A DNA stretch of 64,000 nt from Parazoarcus communis (lineage in GTDB: Bacteria > Pseudomonadota > Gammaproteobacteria > Burkholderiales > Rhodocyclaceae): the NCBI RefSeq assembly GCF_003111645.1, contig NZ_CP022187.1:1550001-1614000 (forward strand), given 5' to 3'. The position numbers and the translations under genes were made by a program. Of the stretch, positions 16,748 to 24,474 are shown piece after piece (the first letter of the stretch is position 1; every line of letters begins with the position of its first letter). The notes under the pieces are model-generated. The model ran no database searches. It was given only the letters and a program-made list of their open reading frames with translations, and was not told where the DNA came from.

Positions 16748-17485
16748 TCATGCCCCGTTTCCCTGCATCTGCAGCCAGCTTGCGCTGGAAAAGGTGAACG
16801 ACTCCCGGTCGCGCCGCCACACCACGGCATCCGGATACACCATCAGCCACCACGTCTGCGTACCCGGATACGGCGCAGCGCGCGCAAAGCCCTCCGGCTC
16901 CAGCAGGGCAACACACCACGACGGACGCGGATCGCGAACCGACTTGTAGAGAATCGCGCCAACGCCTGCGTCGCGCACGTGCCGCGACAACGCCTGGGTT
17001 GCAGCGTAATCGGTGGGGTGCTGCCACAGCGCCGCATCGCGACTGAACGGCGCCGCACGCAGATCGACGGCAGAGGTGGCGATGGCAGCGCGAAAGGCCG
17101 TGTGGGCGACCGGCTCCATGCGCTCGAGATCGACCGCATCCATCAGAAAACGCCAGCGCCAGTACCCGAGTTCGGCACAGGCCGTACGGACGGTTCCGGC
17201 ACCGTAGAACACGCCCGGATCGATTGCGGCACGAAAACGCGAACCACCGCGCCGCGTCGGATAACGAAACGGCGCAGCCAGCAGATAGTCCAGCCGTCCT
17301 GCAGCGCCGGGCAACGCCGGCTTGCTGTCATCGAGCAGACGCTCCAGTACGTCCTGCTCGTCCCGGCTGTCGACGATCTTCATCGTGGACGCGACGTGCT
17401 GTGCCTCCACGATGCGCCAGGCCGCGCCGCGCCAGGCGCGCGCCTCAGACGAGACCGCGAGAGGCGTCCAAGTACTGGACGACAC
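16748..17485 (-). CDS. RES-domain toxin of a RES-Xre toxin-antitoxin system
   Basis: The product is about 245 aa. The RES fold is recognised from AWRIVEAQH, PFRYPTRRGGSRFR, PGVFYGAGTVRTACAELGYWRWRF and the late AILYKSVRDP segment. RES toxins degrade NAD+ in the cytoplasm, causing growth arrest until antitoxin is restored. No ATG lies before the domain. I chose the GTG at 17485, which overlaps the antitoxin gene by 41 bp; a GTG nearer the antitoxin stop would cut into the domain. The order antitoxin-then-toxin is standard. The start is uncertain, the family call less so. Confidence 0.78.
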   Translation of the reverse strand: MSSSTWTPLAVSSEARAWRGAAWRIVEAQHVASTMKIVDSRDEQDVLERLLDDSKPALPGAAGRLDYLLAAPFRYPTRRGGSRFRAAIDPGVFYGAGTVRTACAELGYWRWRFLMDAVDLERMEPVAHTAFRAAIATSAVDLRAAPFSRDAALWQHPTDYAATQALSRHVRDAGVGAILYKSVRDPRPSWCVALLEPEGFARAAPYPGTQTWWLMVYPDAVVWRRDRESFTFSSASWLQMQGNGA

Positions 17486-17825
17486 GGACCAGCCCCTCCG
17501 TACTGCGAATGAGATCGACCGGACGGCCGTTGAGTGCGCGGTTCTCGCTGTTGAGCCATGCGCGGGCACTGGATTCGTTGCCGACAATGGAGTCGAGCGC
17601 ACGGAAAGCGCGCACGAACAGCAGCGCAAACTCCCACTCCTTGCGCCCCTGATCGAGCACATAGTCGCCGCTGTAGAGTCGCGTCACCGTTGCCGGGCTG
17701 ACGCCGAGCACCCGCGCCAGCAGCGCGCGCGAAACATTGAGCTGTTCGGCGGCACGTGCGACCGCCTTGCTCAGCACCGATGCGGCTTCAGGCCGGACTG
17801 CAAGCCCGGGGGAAATGACTGCCAT
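17445..17825 (-). CDS. Xre/ParS-MbcA-type antitoxin (DUF2384 family)
   Basis: This 126-aa protein has an HTH region (about residues 15-55: LSKAVARAAEQLNVSRALLARVLGVSPATVTRLYSG). The C-terminal toxin-binding domain includes ALLFVRAFRALDSIVGNESSARAWLNSENRALNGRPVDLIRSTEGLVRVVQYLDA. The N-x-x-L-x-G-x-P-x-x-L-I-x-S pattern is diagnostic of the antitoxin toxin-binding domain that caps RES toxins. AAGGAGG precedes the ATG at 17825. Its promoter sits between two near-identical palindromes, which fits autorepression by the antitoxin or the complex. Confidence 0.88.
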   Translation of the reverse strand: MAVISPGLAVRPEAASVLSKAVARAAEQLNVSRALLARVLGVSPATVTRLYSGDYVLDQGRKEWEFALLFVRAFRALDSIVGNESSARAWLNSENRALNGRPVDLIRSTEGLVRVVQYLDASRGLV

Positions 17826-17836
17826 AGGGCACCTCC

Positions 17837-17876
17837 TTTCTGCAGAAATTCTAGCACATCAATATTTCTACAGAAA
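17837..17876 (-). promoter_or_regulatory. RES-Xre promoter flanked by two 12-bp operators
   Basis: TTTCTGCAGAAA (17837-17848) and TTTCTACAGAAA (17865-17876) are 12-bp palindromes differing at one base, centred 28 bp apart. Between them the minus strand has an extended -10, TGCTAGAAT (hexamer 17848-17853). One site covers the start region and the other the -35 region, so bound antitoxin would block transcription. Confidence 0.75.
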
Positions 17877-17888
17877 CCACGCCTTCAC

Positions 17889-18518
17889 TCAGACCCGCTT
17901 CATTTCCTCAGTCAGCGCGGCGATGCTCACAGCCTCGTCGCGCGCGAACGCGACAAGCTCCGGATAAAAACGCAGAAAGCCCGCCTCCATTTCTGCCCAT
18001 CGTGCATCACTCAGGGTGTCGAGGCTGGCACCGAGTTCGAGCGGCCGGCGCAGACGACTGCCAATGCCGTTGAGCGCGCGGCGCAGGCCATGCTCGCTGC
18101 GATAGGTCGACAGCCAGTCCTGCTCAGCCATGCGCCGCAAGGGCAAGGGCAGGCCATCGGGCAGCACCTCCGGATGACGCGCTTCGCTCGCCAGCAAGGC
18201 AGCATAGTTCTCGCGCAAGAAGGCATCCAGGGGTTGCGTATTGAATCCGTCCCAGTGCAGCGTGAGCCAGTGATCGTAGAGCATGTCCACCAGCACCCCG
18301 CCAAAGCGTCGCCAGGGCGGCTCGAAGCAGCGCACCGCAGCACGGTGTTCATGATGCGCATCGGTAAATGCGTCGACCCGCCGGTGCAGGCGGATGCCGA
18401 TCGCCAGCGCAGGTGCAAGATCTGCCGGCAGCGGCCCTTTCACGAAATCGCCCAGCAGGTTGCCTGCAGGCGAGGTGCGGCTGACCTGAGCAAGCTGCAG
18501 ATGCGCGAGAAAGTTCAT
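17889..18518 (-). CDS. acpH: acyl carrier protein phosphodiesterase (AcpH)
   Basis: This 209-aa protein begins MNFLAHLQLAQ and has GNLLGDFVKG, GIRLHRRVDAFTDAH and GGVLVDMLYDHWL, the conserved blocks of AcpH (YajB). AcpH is an HD-like metal-dependent phosphodiesterase that removes 4'-phosphopantetheine from holo-ACP. The conserved His and Asp residues in those blocks are the expected metal ligands. Its start overlaps the stop of the upstream membrane protein by 4 bp, so the two are co-translated. Confidence 0.85.
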   Translation of the reverse strand: MNFLAHLQLAQVSRTSPAGNLLGDFVKGPLPADLAPALAIGIRLHRRVDAFTDAHHEHRAAVRCFEPPWRRFGGVLVDMLYDHWLTLHWDGFNTQPLDAFLRENYAALLASEARHPEVLPDGLPLPLRRMAEQDWLSTYRSEHGLRRALNGIGSRLRRPLELGASLDTLSDARWAEMEAGFLRFYPELVAFARDEAVSIAALTEEMKRV

Positions 18519-19192
18519 CCGCAGCTCATGCTGATATCGGGGGCGAGCCCTTCTGTTGCGACGCGCTTGCGCGCCAGCTGGCGATCATGCCAGCGCGCCA
18601 GTAACAGCACACTCACCAGCGCACCCAGAAAAGCCATGAACATGTCGGACTGCGTATCCCACGGATCGCCCTGGGTGCCGAGAAACTCGTCCGCCCCCTG
18701 CCCCATGAGCAGGGCTGCGCCCCACTCCACCAGTTCGTACCAGGCGCTGACCGCCATCGCAACGCAAACCGACAGGAAGCCGGCCAGCCACCTGCCGCTG
18801 ACGCGCCCTCCCTGCAACAGGATTTCCCGCGCCAGCAGCGCTGGCACCACCCCCTGAGCGAAGTGCCCGATCTTGTCGTAAGGGTTGCGACCGGTCGCCA
18901 GCACGTCCTGCAGCCAGAAGCCGAACGGAACCCGCGCATAGGTGTAGGCCCCGCCGACGATCAGGATCACCGCATGCACGAAGATCAGCCCGTACAGCAG
19001 ATCGGTGAGCGGATGCCGCCGGTGGGTCAGGAACAGCGTCGGCAGTGCGATCAGCACTGGCGCAACCTCCATCAGCCAGGTGGCACGGTCATACGGCTCG
19101 ATGCCGGACACCACCAGCAACACACAGCAAACTCCTGCCGCAGCAAGCAGCACGGTCTCTCGGGATCGCACCCGGTGGTTCTTCGCGTTCAT
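18515..19192 (-). CDS. DUF2238/YjdF-family inner-membrane protein
   Basis: This 225-aa protein has about six hydrophobic segments. The signature block is NPYDKIGHFAQGVVPALLAREIL followed by WYELVEWGAALLMGQGADEFLGTQGDPWDTQSDM, which identifies the DUF2238 (YjdF) family. Function is unknown; conserved acidic and histidine residues lie near the membrane face. I chose the ATG at 19192, preceded by GTGAGG; an ATG seven codons earlier (19213) is possible. It is translationally coupled to acpH. Confidence 0.75.
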   Translation of the reverse strand: MNAKNHRVRSRETVLLAAAGVCCVLLVVSGIEPYDRATWLMEVAPVLIALPTLFLTHRRHPLTDLLYGLIFVHAVILIVGGAYTYARVPFGFWLQDVLATGRNPYDKIGHFAQGVVPALLAREILLQGGRVSGRWLAGFLSVCVAMAVSAWYELVEWGAALLMGQGADEFLGTQGDPWDTQSDMFMAFLGALVSVLLLARWHDRQLARKRVATEGLAPDISMSCG

Positions 19193-19268
19193 CGTTTGCC
19201 TCACAGCGGACATCTGGTCGTCATGCCAGACGAGAAGCGAATTCTACAAGGCTCGCGTGGGGCCGGAC

Positions 19269-20675
19269 TCACCGCATCCAGAACTTTGCCTCTTCGCTTA
19301 CCGTCACGGTCGGATCTTGCGCATCCACCACCGAGAAGCGGAACGGGTGAGAACCCACGCGCAGCGCACCGGGTTCGACCCTGACTTGCGCCGTTGCCGA
19401 CGCCGAGGCCGCCGCCGGCACGACGACCTGCAGCGGTGCGGAGAGGTGAATGCCGTCGATGCCCGTGACGCTGACATCGAAGGTCCGAGCCTGCTCGCTG
19501 GCGTTGATCAGGCTCAGCTGGAAGGCATTCTCGATCGAACCGTCAGCGGCTTCCGTTGCGAGCACGGCGCGGTCGCGTTCGATATCGAGCTTGAGCGGAA
19601 CGCGCGTGGCGAGCGACCAAACCGTCACCGCCAGCAGGGAGAAAAACACGGCAGAGTAGATCAGCACGCGCGGACGCAGGCTGCGGCGAATGATCGTATT
19701 CGTCGACGAGCGGTTCTTGAGCGCATTTTCGGTTGAGTAGCGAATCAGCCCGCGCGGGTAGTTCATCTTGTCCATCACCTGATCACAGGCGTCGATGCAG
19801 GCTGCGCAGCCGATGCATTCCAGCTGCAGTCCGTCGCGAATATCGATGCCGGTCGGACACACCTGTACGCAGATGCTGCAATCGATGCAGTCGCCGAGCC
19901 CCTCCTCGGCCGGTACCGCCTTCTTCGACCGCCCGCCACGGGCCTCGCCCCGCCTTTCGTCATAGGCCACGATCAGTGTATCGGGGTCGAACATCACGAA
20001 CTGGAACTGCGCGTAGGGGCAGATGTACTTGCACATCTGCTCGCGCATGAAGCCGGCGTTGCCGTAGGTCGCTGCACCATAGAACAGCACCCAGAATGTC
20101 TCCCAGCCACTCAGCGAGAAACTCAGTGTCGCATCAGCCAGTTCGCGGATCGGCGTGAAATAGCCGACGAAGGTAAACCCGGTCCACAGTGAAAGCACCA
20201 GCCAGGCGCTGTGCTTGGCCGTTTTCAGGCCGACCTTGCGTGCAGACCACGGCGCGGCATCAAGCTTGATGCGCCTGGGTCGATCGCCCTCGATCCGCTG
20301 CTCTATCCACAGGAAGATCTCGGTATAGACGGTTTGCGGACAGGTGTAGCCGCACCACAGTCGCCCGGCCACCGTGGTAAAGAGAAACAGCGCCAGGGCG
20401 GACAGCACCAGCAGAATCGCGAGATAGATGATGTCCTGCGGCCACAGCACGAAGTCGAAGACGAAGAAACGGCGGGCATCGAGATCGAACAGCACCGCCT
20501 GACGCCCGTTCCATGGCAACCAGCACAATCCGTAGAATACGATCTGTGTAAGCCATGCAAACATCCAGCGCCAGCGCTGAAAGAGGCCGCTGACCGTGCG
20601 CGGATACACCTTGGGATCGGACGCAAAGAGCGGCTGTATCGGGATGACACGCTGGGGGCTGTTCGGCTCGGACAT
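19269..20675 (-). CDS. ccoG: cytochrome c oxidase accessory protein CcoG (FixG/RdxA)
   Basis: This 468-aa membrane ferredoxin-like protein is needed for assembly of cbb3-type oxidase, where it helps reduce copper for CcoN. It has N-terminal TM helices, a CGYTCPQTVY motif (108-117) and CKYICPYAQF (215-224). Two 4Fe-4S motifs follow at C263/266/269/273 and C287/290/293/297, and then a TM helix and a C-terminal Ig-like domain. The ATG at 20675 (MSEPNSPQ) is preferred over an in-frame GTG at 20702. No ccoNOQP genes are in the window. It is divergent from an NsrR-like regulator, which suggests co-control by NO or redox state. Confidence 0.92.
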   Translation of the reverse strand: MSEPNSPQRVIPIQPLFASDPKVYPRTVSGLFQRWRWMFAWLTQIVFYGLCWLPWNGRQAVLFDLDARRFFVFDFVLWPQDIIYLAILLVLSALALFLFTTVAGRLWCGYTCPQTVYTEIFLWIEQRIEGDRPRRIKLDAAPWSARKVGLKTAKHSAWLVLSLWTGFTFVGYFTPIRELADATLSFSLSGWETFWVLFYGAATYGNAGFMREQMCKYICPYAQFQFVMFDPDTLIVAYDERRGEARGGRSKKAVPAEEGLGDCIDCSICVQVCPTGIDIRDGLQLECIGCAACIDACDQVMDKMNYPRGLIRYSTENALKNRSSTNTIIRRSLRPRVLIYSAVFFSLLAVTVWSLATRVPLKLDIERDRAVLATEAADGSIENAFQLSLINASEQARTFDVSVTGIDGIHLSAPLQVVVPAAASASATAQVRVEPGALRVGSHPFRFSVVDAQDPTVTVSEEAKFWMR

Positions 20676-20719
20676 TGGGGCGACCACGGGGTTGGAGAAC
20701 ACCGGTCATGACCGCCGGC

Positions 20720-20750
20720 TTAAGGTTTATTTTCGATGCATGTTAAGGTT
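20720..20750. repeat. direct repeat TTAAGGTT in ccoG/nsrR divergent region
   Basis: Two exact copies of TTAAGGTT start at 20720 and 20743, 23 bp apart, in the 124-bp region between the two start codons. The spacing puts them on about the same helix face. A further ATACACCTT, resembling one half of an NsrR site, lies just before the regulator's ATG. The binding protein is not proven. Confidence 0.45.
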
Positions 20751-20799
20751 AGCAGCGTCCTGACTCATAATCAATACTTCGGATACACCTTATAAAATC

Positions 20800-21258
20800 A
20801 TGCGCCTCAGTGCCTTCTCCGACTACTCGCTGCGTGTCCTGATGCATCTGGGCACGCATACCGACCGACTCGCCACGATCGGCGAAATCGCCAAGCTGTA
20901 CGACATCTCGGAGAACCATTTGACCAAGGTCGTGCATCAACTCGGTCGTGCCGGTTACATCGACACCTTGCGCGGCAAGGGTGGCGGCATCCGCCTGGCC
21001 CGCGCCCCGCGGCAGATCCCGCTCGGCGAAGTGCTGCGCCACACCGAGACCGACTTTGCGCTGGTGGAGTGCTTCGGCGAGGCTTCGCGCTGCCACATCG
21101 AACCCGACTGCCAGCTCAAGCCCATCCTGAACGAGGCGCTCGTGGCAATGTTCCGGGTGCTCGATGGCTACACCCTGGCCGACATCCTGACACCGGGCAT
21201 TGAACGCCCCGCGGTGATCAAGGTCATCAGACACTCCATCGCAGAAGACAAGGCCTGA
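20800..21258 (+). CDS. nsrR: Rrf2-family regulator, NsrR type
   Basis: This 152-aa protein starts MRLSAFSDYSLRVLMHL, the NsrR/Rrf2 winged-helix opening, with the recognition region SENHLTKVVHQLGRAGYIDTLRGKGGGIRLA. The cluster loop contains C91, C98 and C104 in VECFGEASRCHIEPDCQLK, expected to hold an Fe-S cluster that senses nitric oxide. The C-X6-C-X5-C spacing is close to known NsrR proteins and differs from IscR. It probably represses NO-defence genes and may regulate itself and ccoG. The symbol is family-level. Confidence 0.85.
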   Translation: MRLSAFSDYSLRVLMHLGTHTDRLATIGEIAKLYDISENHLTKVVHQLGRAGYIDTLRGKGGGIRLARAPRQIPLGEVLRHTETDFALVECFGEASRCHIEPDCQLKPILNEALVAMFRVLDGYTLADILTPGIERPAVIKVIRHSIAEDKA

Positions 21259-21276
21259 GCAGCGACTGCGCCCGGC

Positions 21277-22470
21277 TCACGCCGTTACCGCAAGCCGCCC
21301 CCGGTACAGTTCGGCAATCAGATCGCGTGGGGTGACGATGCCGCTCAGCCGGCCTTCGTGATCCACGATGGGTATATGGCTGTGCCCCGCGCCGCCCAGC
21401 AATGCAATCACATCGATCAATGGCGTGAGCTCTTCCGCCGTCTGTACCGGCGTACTCATGACCTGACCGACAACCTCGGCCTTGTCGCTGTGCGTGCGTC
21501 CGCTGCGGCGGACAAAGCGCCGCAGGCGCTCGTCGAATCCGCGATAGCCTCCAGGACCGGCCCGTCTCATCAGGTCGGCGCGGGTCATCATGCCCACAAC
21601 CCGCCGCGCCCTGTCCACCACCGGCAAGGCCTTGATCTGGTGTCGCTGCATCACCTCCCAGGCCTCTTCAAGCAGGGTTCCATACTCGACCGAGATCACG
21701 GCTCGCGTCATCACGTCAGCACAGCTCACACTGCCGAAGCGGCGCCGGTAAGCATGTGCTTCTGCGCGCAGAAACAGGTCCCGCAGGTCTTCGCGGCTGA
21801 CGTCGAGCACCTGGTTGTACTCGTCGAGTACCGCATCCAGATCCTCCGTAGCCAGCCCCCCGAGCGATGAGGGTGCAGCGCCCGCCGGTTCGGCGCCAGC
21901 GATCACGGCCTTTCGTTGCGGGTACTCACGCCCGGTCGCGCGGTTGTAGAGCACCGCCAGCGTGAGCAGGCAGACGGAATTGATCAGTACGGGATAGATC
22001 ACGAAGCCGAAGCCGAGGCCCTCGATCGCGGGGCCACCGACCACTGCGGTCAGCGCCACCGCGCCGGCTGGCGGATGAATGCAGCGCAGCACGAACATCA
22101 GACCGATTGCAGCGGAGACCGCGACCGCAGCGGCCATCATCGGCTCCGGAATCCCACGCGCGCACGCGACGCCGATCACCGCCGCCAGCAGGTTGCCGCC
22201 GAGCATTGCCCACGGCTGTGCCAGCGGACTCGCCGGTACGGCGAACAGCAGCACGGCGGAGGCGCCCATCGGCGCGATGATCCAGGGCAATGCAGCCGCA
22301 TCGACAAACAGGCGTCCGAGCAAGGCGGTTGTGAACAGCCCGAGCAAGGCACCGAACGCTGCACGCAGACGCTCCTGCCCGTTGACGTGCTGCTGGTTTG
22401 GCAGAAATCCGTGGCGTGCCGCCCAGACGCGACGCGGCACCCCCGTCATGGGGCGCAGACGCCCGGCCAT
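21277..22470 (-). CDS. HPP-family membrane protein with two CBS domains
   Basis: This product of about 397 aa has a four-helix HPP domain (ALPWIIAPMGASAVLLFAVPASPLAQPWAMLGGN..., and the name-giving IHPPAGAVALTAVVGG). A linker follows, and then two CBS domains (CADVMTRAVISV...LPVVDRARRVVGMMTRADLM and VGQVMSTPVQTAEELTPL...IPIVDHEGRLSGIVTPRDLI). HPP proteins have been linked to nitrite or anion transport, and CBS pairs usually bind adenine nucleotides, so gating by energy state is plausible. The start is uncertain: ATGs at 22470 and 22449 are both in frame, and neither has a good ribosome site. Confidence 0.8.
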   Translation of the reverse strand: MAGRLRPMTGVPRRVWAARHGFLPNQQHVNGQERLRAAFGALLGLFTTALLGRLFVDAAALPWIIAPMGASAVLLFAVPASPLAQPWAMLGGNLLAAVIGVACARGIPEPMMAAAVAVSAAIGLMFVLRCIHPPAGAVALTAVVGGPAIEGLGFGFVIYPVLINSVCLLTLAVLYNRATGREYPQRKAVIAGAEPAGAAPSSLGGLATEDLDAVLDEYNQVLDVSREDLRDLFLRAEAHAYRRRFGSVSCADVMTRAVISVEYGTLLEEAWEVMQRHQIKALPVVDRARRVVGMMTRADLMRRAGPGGYRGFDERLRRFVRRSGRTHSDKAEVVGQVMSTPVQTAEELTPLIDVIALLGGAGHSHIPIVDHEGRLSGIVTPRDLIAELYRGRLAVTA

Positions 22471-22721
22471 GTTCGCCCGGGCGACGCACTGTGCCGTTGA
22501 TTCAGGGCAATACAAACGTACATGGAGACCGGCTTCCTCGTATCGACTCGAATCCGAAAGCACCCACCGCGCACGTTCTCGCGCAGATGGACGATGGGCA
22601 GCGATTGGAACCGAGGACGGGCAAAGACGGAATGACGGTGGTCAAGCGTCAGCGCACCCGCATCGACACCGACGGGGCGCATGCCGGTATTGCACCGGCA
22701 CATCACAATCAGTCGCAGCGA

Positions 22722-23684
22722 TCAGCCCTTGCCGGACGGACCCTCGGCGCCAAGGCCAAACGCCGTGCGGACCTTGCCGACAAGCCTGAGCGCAGCCAGG
22801 GTCAGGGCGCCCGCGATGATGCCGACCACCACGTCGAGCACAAGCGGTGTTGCCACACCCAGCACACCGCCGATGCCGGCCACCGCGCCGGCCACCTCTG
22901 CAGCGTTTTCGATACCATGGTGCAGCAGCGGAACACCATGGGTCAGGATGCCGCCTCCCACCATGAACATGGCCGCCGTTCCGATGACCGCAAGCGCCTT
23001 CATCAGGCGGGGCGCCGCCAGCAGCAGCCCGCGTCCGACAAGTTGCCAGACAGCGCTCGTCTTCTCCAGCAGGTGCTGACCGACATCGTCCATCTTCACG
23101 ATGCCCGCCACCAGGCCGTACACCGCAACCGTGATCAGCACCGCAATAGCCGACAAGACCGTAAGCTGGGTCACGAAGGGCTGACCGGTCACGGTACCCA
23201 GTGCGATCACGATGATCTCGGCCGAGAGCACAAAGTCGGTGCGGATCGCCCCCTTGATCTTGTCCGCTTCAAACTCGGCCAGATCAACACTTTCATCCGC
23301 CACCGCCGCCAGTTGCTTGGCATGGTGAGCAGCATCCTCGGCCGGATCGTGCAGAAACTTGTGCGCCAGCTTCTCGACACCTTCGTAGCACAGGAACAGC
23401 CCCCCCAGTATCAGAAGCGGCGTCACCAGCCAGGGGATGAAGGCGCTGATCGCCAGTGCCGCCGGCACCAGAATCACCTTGTTCAGCATTGACCCCTTCG
23501 CAACCGCCCACACCACCGGCAGTTCGCGCTCGGCTCGCACGCCCGAAACCTGCTCGGCATTGAGCGCAAGGTCGTCGCCGAGCACACCAGCCGTTTTCTT
23601 GGCAGCGACCTTGGTCATTACCGCGACATCGTCAAGGACGGTCGCAATGTCATCCAACAGGGCAAGCAGACTGGCTCCGGCCAT
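22722..23684 (-). CDS. DUF808 (YedI-type) inner-membrane protein
   Basis: This 320-aa protein begins [46 protein letters not shown], which is the near-invariant start of the DUF808/YedI family. [19 protein letters not shown] and several TM helices follow. The function of the family is not known. The ATG at 23684 is preferred to an in-frame TTG seven codons upstream because it matches the family N-terminus. It stands alone, separated by about 250 bp from the HPP gene. Confidence 0.82.
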   Translation of the reverse strand: MAGASLLALLDDIATVLDDVAVMTKVAAKKTAGVLGDDLALNAEQVSGVRAERELPVVWAVAKGSMLNKVILVPAALAISAFIPWLVTPLLILGGLFLCYEGVEKLAHKFLHDPAEDAAHHAKQLAAVADESVDLAEFEADKIKGAIRTDFVLSAEIIVIALGTVTGQPFVTQLTVLSAIAVLITVAVYGLVAGIVKMDDVGQHLLEKTSAVWQLVGRGLLLAAPRLMKALAVIGTAAMFMVGGGILTHGVPLLHHGIENAAEVAGAVAGIGGVLGVATPLVLDVVVGIIAGALTLAALRLVGKVRTAFGLGAEGPSGKG

Positions 23685-23993
23685 CAGGGCATCCGTTCTC
23701 GGCAAGCGCGCGGCCGGTCAGGTCGCGCAGAATTGAAAGGTGTCACTATAAGACCTTAAGCAGGCAAATCCACGACTGCCGGGCTCAAGCCCGGTCCGGC
23801 ATTCGATCCGACCCTCACAAAGGCGTCCGGCACGGCACTCAAAAGTCCCGTAGCCGTGGGCTTTCGACCCGGGCGGCAGGCCTTCATTTTGCCTTGACTA
23901 TCAGGCACCTCGCCACCCTCCTAATCCAAATGGAATTCCTGCCACAAGTCCTCTATGCTTCCCAATACAAGGCGGGACAAGAGGAGACAGACA
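23685..23993. other. 309-bp intergenic region with REP-like hairpin
   Basis: No gene is seen. A perfect 7-bp inverted repeat CCGGGCT-CA-AGCCCGG (23779-23794) followed by GGTCCGGC resembles a REP-type palindrome. Promoters of the DUF808 gene (minus) and the next gene (plus) must lie here, but no clear -35/-10 pair was recognised. GAGGAGA before 23994 is the ribosome site of the next gene. Confidence 0.5.
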
Positions 23994-24434
23994 ATGGACA
24001 GGAACGGACGAGTGGCAACGTGGCTCGAACTCGCGGTTGCGCCCGAATGGCGACGCAAGTCGATGCATGTGTGTGTGCACCCGGTTGGTGCGGGAGACGA
24101 GCAGTGCTTTGCGATCTCCATGGACGGTCGTCGCCTGTGCGCGAGCAACGGTCAGCTGACCACATTTCGCGGACGCCTGGCAGTAGAGCGATTTCTGCAT
24201 ATGGTGCAGATTGAAACCTTCGATCTTTCCGAACCCGATCCGGGGATGAACTCATTCCCGCGTGGCTATTTCTGCCTGTGCCTGAACCGGCAGAACTGCC
24301 TGAGCCCCTGCGCTGAGCAGGTCGATCACAGCGAACCAACCTGCTCCCCGACCTGCAGTCTCGGCCAGGTCGAATGGCATCCGCACACCCCAGCCTCCGA
24401 CAGGGGGCTGAGACGGAGCGCGCAGCGCAACTGA
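23994..24434 (+). CDS. hypothetical Cys-rich protein
   Basis: I do not recognise this 146-aa product. The first 100 residues are mixed charged and hydrophobic with an RRKSMHVCVHPVG segment and no signal peptide. The last third is rich in cysteine (YFCLCLNRQNCLSPCAEQ and CSPTCSLG), enough to bind a metal or Fe-S cluster or to form disulfides. A strong GAGGAGA ribosome site precedes the ATG, and a perfect terminator follows, so it is a well-defined single-gene unit. Confidence 0.6.
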   Translation: MDRNGRVATWLELAVAPEWRRKSMHVCVHPVGAGDEQCFAISMDGRRLCASNGQLTTFRGRLAVERFLHMVQIETFDLSEPDPGMNSFPRGYFCLCLNRQNCLSPCAEQVDHSEPTCSPTCSLGQVEWHPHTPASDRGLRRSAQRN

Positions 24435-24442
24435 AGCCCTGA

Positions 24443-24470
24443 GGCGCACCGCGAACGATCGCGGTGCGCC
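24443..24470. terminator. bidirectional terminator hairpin
   Basis: GGCGCACCGCGA and TCGCGGTGCGCC form a perfect 12-bp stem with a 4-nt loop in the 40-bp gap between two convergent genes. It should stop transcription from both sides; there are no strong T-runs. Confidence 0.8.
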
Positions 24471-24474
24471 CGAT

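Noticed and set aside
20776-20798. Full NsrR operator overlapping the nsrR start
   Set aside because: Only the right half (ATACACCTT) fits the consensus; the left half matches poorly, so it is mentioned as a half-site only.
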